Shown here piece by piece: positions 34,917-46,407 of a stretch of DNA of 64,000 nucleotides. Below the pieces are notes generated by a model. The model saw only the letters and a list, made by a program, of their open reading frames with translations, did not search any database and was not told where the DNA came from. The stretch is from positions 47,298,260 through 47,362,259 of the forward strand of contig OX344751.2 of NCBI GenBank assembly GCA_947034885.2, written 5' to 3'. The translations under genes and the position numbers were made by a program. The stretch's first letter is position 1. Each line of letters starts with the position of its first letter. This DNA is from Thuidium tamariscinum (Eukaryota; Streptophyta; Bryopsida; Hypnales; Thuidiaceae).

Positions 34917-35706
34917 TTAACCCTTTAGGACCTACCATGCTAATTTTAGTCCTTTTGAATTGAATTTTGGGAATTAGAACACACTTTTGGCTTTAGTTGT
35001 TCTTGAGGTATAAATAAGATGTAAGGGCATGGGTATTCCGCTTTCAATGAGACATTGACCATCAAATTTGGAGCAATGATGATTTGTCTATGGCAATTTG
35101 AAGTTGGGAATTTTAGAGTTTCAAAATGCACTATGGAACATGTTTCCCTATTGAATATAATAAATTCGCAATATTTAGTTCAAAAAAAAATCCAACAAGT
35201 TATTTTTTCAAGAAGATGCTATGATTGTCCAAAAAATGATATTGTTCATAACTTTGGTATAACAAATCCAAATGAAATGAATCAAAGCTTTCAATGCTTA
35301 GATAAAATATAATATATAAGAAATGAAAATTTAAAAAATTTTCATCATAGTTTATTTTAAATTTCTTTCTCTATATTTTTGGAAAGTTAATGTATTTTCC
35401 TCTCTGTTCAAAGAATTTCAAAAATTCTACACAAATATTAAGTGGAAGCTTCTTCAAAATTCATTTTGGACCTATAAGAGACAATAGCAATTTTATCAAA
35501 GATTAAGGGGAACTTTTTGGCCAATGAAAGAAGATTTGTATACATATTTTTTGGCATTGTATAAATAAGTTAAATTAATCTATATATGTATAATGAATCA
35601 TACAATTAGAGTATCTTGTAAAATTCTTGACTACTACTACTATTGTAACATTATTTTTTGGTATCAATAAATAAAACTAATGCTCTATTTTGTATCTATT
35701 TGTACA
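34917..35706. repeat. Fragment of a TTAA-family element
   Basis: It starts TTAA-CCCTTTAGGACC, a typical left end, but no matching right end precedes the next element at 35707. Words such as TCATAACTTTGGTATAAC occur as in other copies. Confidence 0.45.
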
Positions 35707-36670
35707 TTAATCCCTATAGGACAATTTGTGTCTTTGGTGGACAACTTGGATCTAGATAGGTTTCTATTGTCTCAATTTTTTTGTAAATGTTTTTGAAACT
35801 TTGTTAGAATGTATGGTTTTAAAAAAGATTCATGAATACATAATTTTTCATTTTAGTCTACCCCAAAGAGCAAAGTTTTGGTACAATAAGCAAAAATGAA
35901 ATTTTATAGCCAACACAAAAAAACACATCAAAAGTCCTAATAATTATTTTGAATTTTTTCTTTTAAGGTTTGTATTTTTTTTGTAAATATAAATCTTTCA
36001 TTCATTCTATTTGGACTAATAATAAGAAAATCATACACAATCTCAATTTATTTTAACAAAATAAGAATTTTGAAAAAATAACTTATAAAATTAATTGTTA
36101 AATGCAATTTTTGGAAATTTTTTGAAGGCAATTGTCAGACAAAATTAGATTTGTTTGTTATTACAATGTCATCTTTGGGAATATTTAAGGTCATCTTGAA
36201 ACTATTAATAATTTAGTTTTGTATTCAACTTTGAACCAATCTCTTCTTAATAACCTTTTTGATAAGGAAAAATTAAACAATTTTGTTTATACTTTTTTCT
36301 TGTAGATTTTGAACTCAACTACATCATATGAATAAGTAGAAAATCAAAATCAAAAGTGTAAAATTTTTAAAATAAAAGACTTAAAGCCAAGCAATTCAGT
36401 CAAGGAAAGTAGAGGAAAAATTGTTTTCTTTACTTTAAATGCAAATATCTTACAACCTATGTCTTCAAAGTTTTGAAATTCCTTTATGTATTTATATACC
36501 AATCAAGTATGATATTCTATGATTGGGTATAATAAATAAATAATTCCTTTTTTTAAAATTTAAAAAAATAAATATATATAAGCTTTTTCTTTTTTGCAAT
36601 AGAGGAGACAAATTTTAGTGGATTTAGGGTGTAGTCCTTTAGGTTTAGGCCTTGGTCCTTTAGAGATTAA
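35707..36670 (+). mobile_element. TTAA element, subfamily I (964 bp incl. both TTAA)
   Basis: It begins TTAA-TCCCTATAGGACAATTTG and ends CTTGGTCCTTTAGAGA-TTAA, parallel to 18365-19294. The terminal C/G runs are eroded, so this copy is older than the one at 18365. Confidence 0.7.
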
Positions 36671-36760
36671 GTGACTTAGTAATATCTCAACAAATTATCT
36701 CAATCCCCATATACCAAATGTTTTATTTAAAATAATTTTCCACTAAACCTACCCTTTACT

Positions 36761-36887
36761 TTTGAAAGTCACAGAGGATTTTTTTAAGTCCTTTGAAAGT
36801 CACAAAGGATTTTTTTAAGTCCTTTGAAAGTCACAGAGGATTTTTTAAGTCCTTTTGAAAGTCACAGAGGATTTTTTTAAGTCCTTT
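36761..36887 (+). repeat. 31-bp minisatellite, four units
   Basis: TTTGAAAGTCACAGAGGATT recurs at 36761, 36792, 36823 and 36854, with a T run and AAGTCC between. Units differ at one or two positions. Confidence 0.9.
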
Positions 36888-37144
36888 TCGCAGGACAGGT
36901 GGCTGGCCACCTAGGATTGGCATTTACAGCACATCACAGGTGAGAACAAGGGATGCTTTTGTAATTCCAAAAATGCTCACTTATGTTACTCCTAACGCCA
37001 TGTCTAAATGTACCTTTACAAAGTAAGAGTTTGCAATTGCCGTTTATAAAAAATGAAGTAGGTGGGTAGGGTTGAGTTGCAGGTAGGTAGGTTCGGGATT
37101 GAGTTGCAAGTAGGCCCGAACCTACTTTCTGTACCGTTTTTGGA

Positions 37145-37341
37145 GTGAGCTTGGTGAGGGCATCGAGTCATGCGGAGGAAATCTCGTTGGTCGGAGCGCA
37201 TCAGTCGCAAGTGAGCTTGGCGCGGGCATCGAGCCGTTCGGAGGAAGTCTCGGTGCTTGGTGTGCATCAGTCGCGAGTGAGCTTGGCGAGGGCATCCAAT
37301 TTGTGCGGACAGCGGAGGAAGTCTCGGGTGCTTAGTCGCGA
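37145..37341 (+). repeat. 66-bp tandem repeat, three units
   Basis: GTGAGCTTGG(T/C)G(A/C)GGGCATC starts at 37145, 37211 and 37277, each followed by a GGAGGAA(A/G)TCTCG block. Since 66 is a multiple of 3, an open frame crosses the repeat, but I see no recognisable protein. It is GC-rich and marks the start of a compositionally distinct 8-kb stretch. Confidence 0.8.
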
Positions 37342-38263
37342 GTGCTCAGCAGGGTTTAGGGTTCTGTGACGATGGAACGGGAGTGACAAATGGAATGTCG
37401 CAGTAGTGTTACTTTGCTAGGGTTTGGCGGCGCACTTTGAAAACTTCGGGTGATGACTTTCATGGTTTTATCGTTCCAAAGTGGAGTTGCGATTTGAACG
37501 GAGCAGGTCCGAAGCTCGGGAGGAAGACAAGCTCACTGCGACTGAACGGAGCAGGCCCGAAGTCGTAGTGAGGGCCCCTTCTCTGTTTCCCTTTGAGTTC
37601 AGTGCTTGTGGATCAATTGTTTGTAGAATTTCGCCGGAGTATTGTTACTGCTGTTGTTTTGCTTACTGAAAAAATTTCAAACTTTTTTGGGAGGATTGGG
37701 TCGTTGCTTGAACACCCAGAAAAATTGACCCGGATTATCGTATCTTGGGTGTTAGTTTCGAGTTCCGTGGGCTTTGGTTGCGTGTGTGGTACTTCTTGTT
37801 GAATCATCTTTTGCTGAAGACGGTGAATGAACCATTTGGTGGTCTTGAATCTAGACTAGAAGTAGAGGTGTAGACAGGTCTCTTGCAATTTGAGCCGAGA
37901 GAGTCTCTCTGTTTTTTACAAGAATCAGTTTCTCCGATTTTGATAGTTCGTTACTTTGGTGACACTTGTTTGTAATACCCTGCTTGAGCTGAATATTTCA
38001 GTCAAGGGCTTGTCCTCAAATCGTATTTAGCTGTGCTGGGTGTTACTTGCTATAAAGGACTATGCAGATGTTTGATTTTCTAATGAGTTTGCAGTACTGG
38101 AATAGCGGCGGTTTTTATGACTAGTTGAGACTTCGATGGTTTTCTTGAAATTCATTGTCCTTACTGTATCGATTGGCAACCCGAAGTCACCGGATTTGTA
38201 TTCGTCAGGGGGGACTGCCGGACTGGCAAAAACTCCCTTTTTGCAGCGGGAGCTGTTTCGTCA
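37342..38263. other. GC-richer region without identified gene
   Basis: It contains AGGGTTTAGGGTT at 37351-37363, a telo-box-like word that in plants occurs in promoters of ribosome-biogenesis genes. Several short frames are open, none recognised. It may be the 5' part of a decayed gene. Confidence 0.35.
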
Positions 38264-38545
38264 TCACAAATCCGAAGCAGCAGCGATGTGATTAGGCCAC
38301 CGTCGTGTTAATTCTTCAAGCTGCATGGTTACTGGTTCGGAAGTATTACCTCGCCACATGAAGTCGCCGCACCCATCGACACAATGAGAGGCACTATCGA
38401 GGGCTTGGTTCTTTTGGCATTCCTTGTAGATGATGCACCAGTTTGAAATTGGAGTTTCTGGAGGACTAAATAGAGATGTTGCAATTGGCAGGGAAGGATC
38501 CGAGTACTGAGGACACGCTTCCATTTGCGCTTCTGGCGCAAGCAT
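38264..38545 (-). pseudogene. ZF-HD-type zinc finger fragment
   Basis: The frame contains YKECQKNQALDSASHCVDGC followed by GDFM. This resembles the N-terminal half of the plant ZF-HD/MIF dimerisation domain, whose usual form is YxECxKNHA...DGCxEF. The invariant His after KN is Gln here, and the second half (CxxCxCHRxFH) is absent or scrambled, so zinc binding would be lost. ZF-HD proteins are plant transcription factors. The lower-coordinate part of the frame shows no homeodomain. I take it as a captured or decayed fragment rather than a working gene. Confidence 0.55.
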
Positions 38546-38865
38546 ACAGGAGAAAGAAGGTCAAACAACCCTCGTCAAATTTATGTGTTGAATGTTTTTG
38601 GGCTGGTAATGCATCATAACTACCTAGTAGAGAATCCACGCTCAGTGGTGTTCTAGAAAATCTCAATTGGCAAGGTCTATGTTAGAAACTGCCTAAATGG
38701 CCTCACAATTTGTAGAATATAACAGGATAGTTATTTAGAATATCAGTTTCAGTTTAGGGGTTTTATACTTGCGTGCTGCTTTTAAGAACTGTGACTGATA
38801 GGTGCTCTAGTAGCAGTCCTTCATGATTGTCAGTTTCTTAAGTTATTGTGGGATGTTGACTGATA

Positions 38866-39117
38866 GGGTGCAAGGGCTAATTATTTTGTGGCTGTGGTTT
38901 GGTTGTCCAGATCGCCGATCTACGGAGAATCCGAAGAGCTCATCGTCATCCAGCTGGTCCCTCAGCCGAGTGTTGGGAGTCATGTTAATTTTGTGATTCC
39001 ATTTGGCTGCTGCTTGCTTCTGGTCGACATCTCTGATCTGGTTACCGGAGGCTTGATTCTCGCCCATGGTCTGCCCCCCGGATCGAGGCCCCACCTACAC
39101 GCGCATGTAATTATGCA
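38866..39117. repeat. Direct duplication, copy 1 (252 bp)
   Basis: This nearly matches 40230-40453 over its full length, from GGGTGCAAGGGCTAATTATT to GCGCATGTAATTATGCA. Copy 1 holds 28 bp more, just after GATCGCCGATCTACG. The sequence is GC-rich and open in more than one frame, but I cannot identify a protein. Confidence 0.85.
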
Positions 39118-40229
39118 TGAACGGGAGTACTAAAAGCGGAACGGGAGTACTACAAGCTAGCCCTAACGTGCGAAGTCTCAAAGTGATTTATACGAGGTCT
39201 GTTTGGAGTCACCATAAGACACTGATGAAAGAGCTTTTTCGGGTGTTTTGTAGAGTGAGAGAGCTGCCATTCGCGATCAACATCGTCATCATCACAGGGT
39301 ACATCCCCGTCTACCATTTGAAACTTTTTGTCTCATATCTTTTGAAGAAAACCCAGTGTTCGTTCGGGAACGAGACCTAATCATAATGTTGTGCATGTTG
39401 ACAGTTTCATAAGACATGGGGGCAGCTGATGAAGACAGGTTATCAAAACTCTTGGTTTGCACACCAGGTTTGTCCAAATATGTTTTTTTTCTCTCCCGTG
39501 CCTCTTTGTTGACCTGTTGTCACTGTTTTCTCAAAGACACGTCCACCTACTCGCTTTGGAAGCATTCGCTCAGTTTTTGATTATTGTATTGATTAAAAAC
39601 AAATTTGAACGATTAGAATGTAAACTCCACTTTCAAGTACCATAGATAGGCAAATGGTGCTAAGTGTTGTGGTGTTTGGGTGGCTGTAGGTGGAGAGGTT
39701 TGCGTGCTTGTACACTAGTGACGTGACTAACTTGTGCTATTACTCTCCAAACAAGAGCTACCGTACCACAGAGGACTTCATGCCGCATGAATTGGAAGTC
39801 GGCTGGCGATGAAGGGCCTGCAATGTATGAAGTTAGTATCCTTTTCCTGCATTCCTCTACTTTTCCGAAGAATAAAGGGACTGTGTTTTGAAGTTTAGTC
39901 TGGAGCACTATCAATCAAGTTGCTACAATTCACAATTCACTTTAGTTTGGTTGTCAACTGATCAACTAGTTAGGGTATTACTGCTTTCTGAGGAAGAATT
40001 TTTGTGCCCCCTTTTTTGCTTACGTGTCTGTGACTAAGTTCTCACAAGCACGCTGAGCTTGTAACGAATGAGGCATAGCAGGTGTTTGGGGTGTATTTCA
40101 TGGCATGCTCATTTATAAGTGTGGCCAATCTCAATATACTTCTACCTGGTTTAGTACGCATAGAGCATTTAACAATTAGTTTTTTAGACTTTAGATTTTT
40201 TTTCTCTCCCAAGAACGCTGCTTGAATTT
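39118..40229. other. Spacer between the 250-bp direct duplications
   Basis: Short open frames only. No recognised gene. Confidence 0.35.
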
Positions 40230-40453
40230 GGGTGCAAGGGCTAATTATTTTGTGGCCGTGGTTTGGTTGTCCAAATCGCCGATCTACGAAGAGTCCCTCA
40301 GCCGAGTGTTGGGAGTCATGTTAATGTTGTGATTCCATTTGGCTGCTGCTTGCTCCTGGTCGACATCTTTGATCTGGTTACCGGAGGCTTGATTCTCGCC
40401 CATGGTCTGCCCCCCGGATCGAGGCCCCACCTGCACGCGCATGTAATTATGCA
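40230..40453. repeat. Direct duplication, copy 2 (224 bp)
   Basis: Copy of 38866-39117 with a 28-bp deletion and a few substitutions. The deletion is not a multiple of 3, so any shared reading frame is broken between copies. Confidence 0.85.
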
Positions 40454-40659
40454 ATGACTGAATTAATTACACGGACTCTTAATCAGCTGTTTACAAAATC
40501 TGTCTTGATACTCGGCAGAGCATACATGTTGGGCTACCCTCAGATTTTACAAATTTCAGGTGCTTCCCAATGAGAATCAGGAAGTTACATTGAGGTTTCA
40601 AACAACAAAGGGTTTACAGAATTGGACGTGAAGGCAAGCGCACCGAATTTGTGTCAGGC

Positions 40660-41108
40660 AACTCTTGAAAAATTCTGCACTCTGATGGTGGAGGTGGTGG
40701 TAGCGAAGGGTCTCATGTCGAAAGATGGTCAGGGCACCGCGGATGCATATTAGGTGGTTAGTATGTGTAGATTCAATTGTTTTCAGGTTGTCATCTTGAA
40801 TTGGTCGTAGTTGGGTGTTGAAGTGGTTGAAAAAGCTCTTGGTGCATTTGTTTAGCTAGATCAGTATCATGATGCTTGACTTCACTTCTGTTTCTGAGTG
40901 GTTCTCTAGTTGCCCTGATTTTGATTTAGTTTTCAGAAGTGGTTAGAAGTAGTTTGGACTGGCGACTTTTGGGGGCGTTGGAATTCAAGCTTCTGTCGAT
41001 TGAACTTGAAGGTTGTGATTGAGTGATTGTGTGCAGCTGGATTACGTTAGACAGCGGAAGAGGACGCAAGTTTAGCCGAAGGACCTTAACCCTGCTTGGA
41101 ATGAGAAG
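40660..41108 (+). pseudogene. C2-domain protein fragment (MCTP/QUIRKY-like), two exons
   Basis: The first exon, ending near 40756, reads LMVEVVVAKGLMSKDGQGTA and continues DAY, then a TAG, then VV. After an intron ending TGTGCAG at 41036, the exon 41037-41108 reads LDYVRQRKRTQV, a TAG, then PKDLNPAWNEK, ending at a GTAAAG donor. This is the order of the first C2 domain in plant multiple-C2 proteins, normally ...LMPKDGQGS...YVVVDFDGQRKRTK...KDLNPVWNEK. These proteins bind Ca2+/lipid and act at ER-plasma membrane contacts and plasmodesmata. Two in-frame stops make this copy dead. The intron shows it came from genomic DNA, not mRNA. Confidence 0.7.
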
Positions 41109-41683
41109 GTAAAGTCATTACTCCCGTCACTTTGAGTCTCTCTAGGAATTGAAAGAAATGCCCAGAGTTTATTTTCTCTGTATCAAGTTCATGTCTGTAG
41201 TATTTGCGAACGGAAGTGTAAGATCGGTGCATAACGAAGTTGCATAACGATGCTGTTTGGTTTTTTCATGGATGATTGCCTTTTGATTATTTCAAAGGGA
41301 TGGCCTTGTTATAGGGTAGTTTCTGATGTCCTAGTACGCAAGAGTTCAACCAGTATGGAACTACAACTATTAGACACCTAATGCTGTCTCCTTTGGGTAT
41401 TGATTGACCCACGTACCCCCCAACTTCAACTCATCTCTTCCAAATTTTCAATAAACACTGGCTTGATTTTGCTTATAATGTCTAGGACCATAGCTATTTG
41501 AATGAAAATGAGGACGTCCGTTTGTCCCTCCAACATGAATTAGTTTATGACTTCATTCCCAATAAAAATTACATAAGAAATCATCCAACAAATTGAGTGA
41601 CCAAAAAATCGATCTTGAGAGATTTTGACAGCAATAGTACCCAAAGTGATCTTAAATTATAGTCTAACGCCGTCCTACCAGCA

Positions 41684-41760
41684 TAGGCTATCAGGGTATC
41701 TAATCCTGTTTGCTCCCTATGCTTTCGCACCTTAGCGTCAGTAGAGACCCAGAAAATTGC
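41684..41760 (-). rRNA. Fragment of mitochondrial-type small-subunit rRNA
   Basis: The plus strand contains CTATCAGGGTATCTAATCCT and continues GTTTGCTCCC, then GCTTTCGCACCTTAGCGTCAG. This is the antisense of the conserved 16S-like region targeted by the universal 785R primer. The continuation AGAGACCCAGAAAATTGC looks to me more like plant mitochondrial 18S than plastid 16S. Only ~75 bp are recognisable, so it is a nuclear insertion of organelle DNA, not a working rRNA gene. Confidence 0.75.
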
Positions 41761-42619
41761 ATGTTAAATTGACCCTAGCAGTATCATCTACCTTGATAAT
41801 CATTCTTCTTAGAAAGCTACTATTTTTGTGATCCCTATGGCTATGACTAGGAAGTTTAGCTTCTGTCCAACAACCTTTAGCTAACGTAACCAGCAATGAA
41901 GTGAGATTTCTTAAGATCACGGTGTCCCTCATGCTTCAAGCGACCTTTGGTGATTTTGACTCATGAGCTATGAAGTGAGATTCCATGGTTTTTCAAGAAG
42001 TCTGCCAGGATTGTAGAGATTTTCGATCGATTCACCAGCCTTGCGTTTGCTCTCTCGGCATTCTTTGACAATCAATGACGCACAGGCTCCACAAGCTCAC
42101 TGCCGTCCAGTTGCACTCCAATGAAGTATTGCAACACACCCTGAACTCATCAAAGAAACCTGTGTGATCAATCGTTGTTTTCACTTATTTCCAAAATTTT
42201 GGAGCTTTGACTTCTGAAAATGGCCTTTCATTTTTTGTGTTCTAACTATTGTAACCATGCTAACTCAAAATAGGTGGGAACAGCCCTTTGGTGAGCTTTC
42301 GGCTGGTCCTGAAGTTCACTAAGGATTTGGCCTTTGACGCGCTGCCGGTGGTTCTCTGGTGCGGTTTCAAAGGCCGTCCTTGCTACGCCATTCAAAACTG
42401 CATTGTGCCCTTTTTGTAAGTTATCTATTGATGTTTCTCATTCTCGTTTGTTGCATGTTGTGTACTTGCCCAAAGCCCGTGGGACTAGCAGATGACAAAT
42501 TGATGGAGGAGTGTTACTTTTGTGATGAACGAGGAATTAGGGTTTTCTTGACCCAATGTGAAATTGTGGACCGGATTGGAATGTTTGTGTTTTCGTAGCT
42601 GACCAATGCATGCAAGTGA
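41761..42619. other. Unidentified region
   Basis: Short frames on both strands, none recognised. More organelle sequence may flank the rRNA fragment, but I could not confirm it. Confidence 0.3.
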
Positions 42620-42925
42620 GGTTGAAGGTTTGATGCTTTTGCATGAATATTCTTCGATGGAAACGGAAGGGAATTTCTAGGGTCCAATGTCGAGTATTAT
42701 TGAAGGAAGCTTCTTTCTTGTGCTTAGGCCACGGGTTTGCAGATCTCTTGCATGGATAGAGGTGTTGTAATTTTGCTATGAAGGAAGACTTTAGAAGTCC
42801 TCGAGATAGTTTGGATGCATGTGGGGCTGAATGCTTTGTGCTTTTGTATGAATCATCTTCGATGGAAACGCAAGAAAATTTTTAAGGTCTAGTACCGAGT
42901 ATTTGAAAGGGAGGCTTCTTCCTGG
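42620..42925 (+). repeat. Diverged ~200-bp local duplication
   Basis: The block CTTCGATGGAAACG, then GTCGAGTATT, then GGAAGCTTCTT at ~42650-42715 recurs as CTTCGATGGAAACG, ACCGAGTATT, GGAGGCTTCTT at ~42851-42920, with the same order and spacing. Confidence 0.65.
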
Positions 42926-44366
42926 AAGGTGGATTCAGTCAGTGACCTGCGGCATCTCACCATCGCCACTTCAGTGTGCATTACTATCCTACATCCTTTT
43001 AGGTTTGGATTCTTTGCTGATTTACTTTGTCCGTTCGCATATTTGTTTTCGTTTAGTATTTCAATTGTGTTTTTCTTACGTTTGAGTGCCATTTGTATAC
43101 CGATATGCTGTTGCTCTATATTTGTCTCTGGATTTAGCTTGAACTTTGTTTCTGTGAAGTTTTGAATAGGCACCACTTGGCATTAGTTCTTACAAGGATG
43201 ATATTGAATGTTTTACAGGATCGTGGTGGAAGTAGCTTGGTGCGCGGTTGCTATGGCTGTGAAGGCGCTCTATCTTAAAAGCTAGTGGATAGAGTTTCTT
43301 GTTTTTGGATGGAATGGCGGTTTCTATGGAAGTTGCGTTGCTGTCGTTGGCCAATGAGAAATTGTAGCAGTCTCCACTGCCGCTGCAATCGTTGGATTTG
43401 ATTCGGGTCGGCATGCTTTGCTAAACAAGTATTATTCGTAAGCATTCTATATTGTGTCGAATTCAATCAACGCTTTGTAGCCATGACAATGCAATTTGAG
43501 GGATCCAACATTGATTACGGTAGCTTTGTTGGATACGTAAAAATCCCAGGAAATTTTTGGATGGCCTTATCAGGTATTTGTGTTCAACCTTTGCTGTAGT
43601 GTGTCAAAATGTTGCACCATTCTAATTAAGAATTTAAATTGAAAATGAAGTGCTTAAGTAGAGCATTAACGTAAGGATGTTTTGGTGCGCCACCAAATGA
43701 CTTTGTTGAGGCATTGAATTGGAAATATCTGGCTTGACTGACTGCATTTATCAGGGTCTGTGTATATTGTCTTTGGAGTATGCAAAATCGTAGAGGAAGG
43801 TTGATTTGCACAGTTATCTGAGGGTCTTGGTGTAGTCTTACGTATTGATGTAAAATAGTCATTTGTTAGCAATCAGCCTTGTGGTAGATGTTGATGTTTT
43901 ATCATTTTTGTGTGCTGATGATTCAGGTAAGAAGGTTATGAGAAGCCCTTTAGTGATTTTTCCACTCTTAGTCCCTAAAGACTTTGGCAATCATGCATTT
44001 TAAAACTTGGAGGTGGAAATAACAAAAGTGGGATATTTTTATGGGTAAGTTGTTCAAGATCAAGTGGTTGTTGTTGCATTTGGTGTGTTTTTGTTTATTG
44101 CTTTATTTTGATTGGGGCAGGTTCTTTGGGTTTAGGGCTTCATGGTGAACAAATTAGGGTCCTTAGGTACATTCTCACTTGGCTCTATATACAAGCGGTT
44201 TTAAAACATAATAATGATGTCTTGATGTGGTCTTAGATGTGGTCTTAGTAAGTAATCTCAATCACACAAGTACACTAATTGCCACGGTTTTCTAGGAGAT
44301 TTTTTTTATGTCTTTATCAATCTAGTGTGTTACTTAAAGCCATGATTTCTAGGGTAAATATAGGCC
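42926..44366. other. Unidentified region before the WD-repeat pseudogene
   Basis: Several frames of 60-95 codons are open on both strands; none has recognisable motifs. The earlier WD repeats expected for an Rrp9-like gene were not found here. Confidence 0.3.
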
Positions 44367-45455
44367 TTCAATGGTCACAGAGGTGCTGTTACAAGCTTAG
44401 CATTTAGGTAAGGTACACAATAGCTTATATCAAATTCTTTAGATCAAATTGTTAAATTATGGAGTGTGGAGGATTGTTCATACATTGACACTCTATATGG
44501 ACACCCTAGTGATGTTATAGCAATTGATTGTCTCTAGTAGCAGCGCATTCTTACACCAAGGCGTGACCACACATTTGGACTCTTCAAAGTGTTATTGGAA
44601 GTTATATATATGAGTTCTTTCTTTAATAAATTACTATAAAAAAACTTTGAGATATTTTGTTTGTGGTGAAAAGCATGTGGTGTACAAATTCTAGACTATT
44701 AGGGTCTTATTTATTATTGCAAGGAGTTCCACAAGCTTGGAAATTTGTTTTTTTGTAATATCTTATCTCTTGTAATAGTGACACTAGTGCCATGTGTATG
44801 ACAGGTTCCAAAGGAGTCATCACTTATGTTTAGGGGGCACCAGGTTCACATTGAGGGCTATTGTTTTGTTACAAATGAAGAGCTTATTTCTAGTTCAGGT
44901 GATGGTTGTATAGCTTTGTGGAGTACGATGCAGAAGAAACCAATGCTTTTAGCACATGGTTGTCCCAAAAGACATCAATTGATCTTAGACATGGTGAACG
45001 GGGAAAAATCAACAAAGCAATTCAAAGCATTAGCAGCATCAAATGGAAATGGGAATGGTAGTCTCCATGTTTATGAACCTATATTTTGTTGTGGTGCTTT
45101 AGTCATGGTTCCTTACTCTTTGTTGGTCTATTGTTGATGTTATTTTCTAGATGAAAGAGATCTTAATCCATGATTAATTATTAGCATTCAATTACATCTA
45201 TATTGTAGGCTACAAATTAATTATTTTATCACTTTCTTGTCACTTGTGCATTTGTAACTTGTGTGAGTATGTCAACAAGCAGGTCACATCGAGAAGAATT
45301 TTGCCTCTGGAGTTGATGCAAAGTCTTGGTAGGAGCTGTAGCAGTGTATAGGGGTAGTGACTTAGCAACTTGTAGAGCAAGAGATGGTAGCGTTCAACTT
45401 TGGGCTGTTGAGGACGCAAATCAATCTCTCAAACATCTTCACAAGTTGCTAGTGG
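44367..45455 (+). pseudogene. Rrp9/YAO-like WD40 (U3 snoRNP) pseudogene
   Basis: Three exon-like blocks keep WD-repeat order. Block 1 (44367-44588) has GHRGAVTSLAFR, a stop, LDQIVKLWSVEDCSYIDTLY, GHPSDVIAIDCL, two stops, then the equivalent of the RDRT motif and FK. A GT...AG intron (44589-44804) follows. Block 2 (44805 to ~45085) has VPKESSLMFRGHQVHIEGYC, then ELISSSGDGCIALWSTMQKK. Block 3 (~45320-45455) has SW, a 1-bp deletion, then GAVAVYRGSDLA and DGSVQLWAVEDA. The order matches plant YAO/U3-55K proteins, which act in pre-rRNA processing in the nucleolus. In-frame stops and the frameshift make it a pseudogene; conserved introns mean it arose by DNA duplication. Confidence 0.8.
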
Positions 45456-45989
45456 TAATGATTTCTTGGCTTTTTATTTAAAATTATGACTATAGATTCC
45501 CTTCTTTTAATAGCATGTGATGTTTCTCTCTGTTGTGTATCCATAGCTTGTTGGAATCGTAACCTTGTTGTATTTCTACTCGTGGGCACTAGCTAGGTAT
45601 GGTTACTTTCCTAAATGGAACAATTGTCTTAGGTTCTTCTAACTTTTACAATTGGAGCTTAAACTCTTGCCCCAACTTTTCAATTTGTTCCGTTTTGAAT
45701 AACTTTATTCTAAGCTTCTCATTTTCTTTTGGCCATGGTTAGCACTAGGGTTTGGAAGTTTCTAATGAGGCTAAATAGATGTTTGAGCATAATGTGATAT
45801 TACTTTTTAATAGTTAAGTGCATGTATAATGTGGTTTATTTAATTTTGAAATGAATTACTAATTCATTTGTGCATTGTTGCAGGTACCTTGAATGAGCAA
45901 TAGCGTTTGAGTGTTTTTGTCATGGGCGTCACTCAAAAATGATTAGCTACGCTTAACACACTTGTAAGTTTCTTTTGCTTTCAAATGCT

Positions 45990-46025
45990 GTTAATCTAGT
46001 TGCTTTATCAATATAAAACTATTTT
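45990..46025 (+). repeat. 36-bp direct repeat, left copy
   Basis: The sequence starting GTTAATCTAGTTGCTTTATC is identical to 47622-47657, which overlaps the end of the oxygenase-like gene. The two copies bracket that gene and the MITE at 46121. Confidence 0.9.
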
Positions 46026-46120
46026 CACTACGCTTATTAATGTAATCATTTGCATTTAGCTAGGTAATTTAGCATTTATTTTGGCTAAAGAATTATTAAT
46101 AATGAAAAAAAGATTTGAAT

Positions 46121-46275
46121 ATAAAATTATAACATCACTTTGATTATCGGAAAGGGCTCCTCCACGGTGTGGGATCACTCAAGTACTTTAATTCTTTTTT
46201 AGTCATTTTGGAAACGCCCGTCCCTGATTGTGATGTGGTGAAGTACTTATATGAAAGGTGATGTTATAATTTTAT
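46121..46275. mobile_element. Small MITE-like element (155 bp)
   Basis: Terminal inverted repeats ATAAAATTATAACATCAC at 46121 and its reverse complement ending at 46275 match over 18 bp. AAGTACTT words occur inside near both ends. It has no coding capacity, and the target duplication is unclear because the flanks are AT-rich. Confidence 0.55.
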
Positions 46276-46407
46276 ATTTTAAAATTAATTGGTATTTTAA
46301 TTATATTCATTTAAATTTAGCAATAGAATTGTTTTTTTAAATAGTTTAAATTATATACATTTTATATAGAAGGTCTTATTGTTTATTTGTTTTTCAGGAA
46401 TCATTCT

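Noticed and set aside
44826-45137. A short intact 103-aa WD40 protein
   Set aside because: It is one exon of a longer Rrp9/YAO-like gene whose neighbouring exons carry stops and a frameshift, so it is a pseudogene piece.
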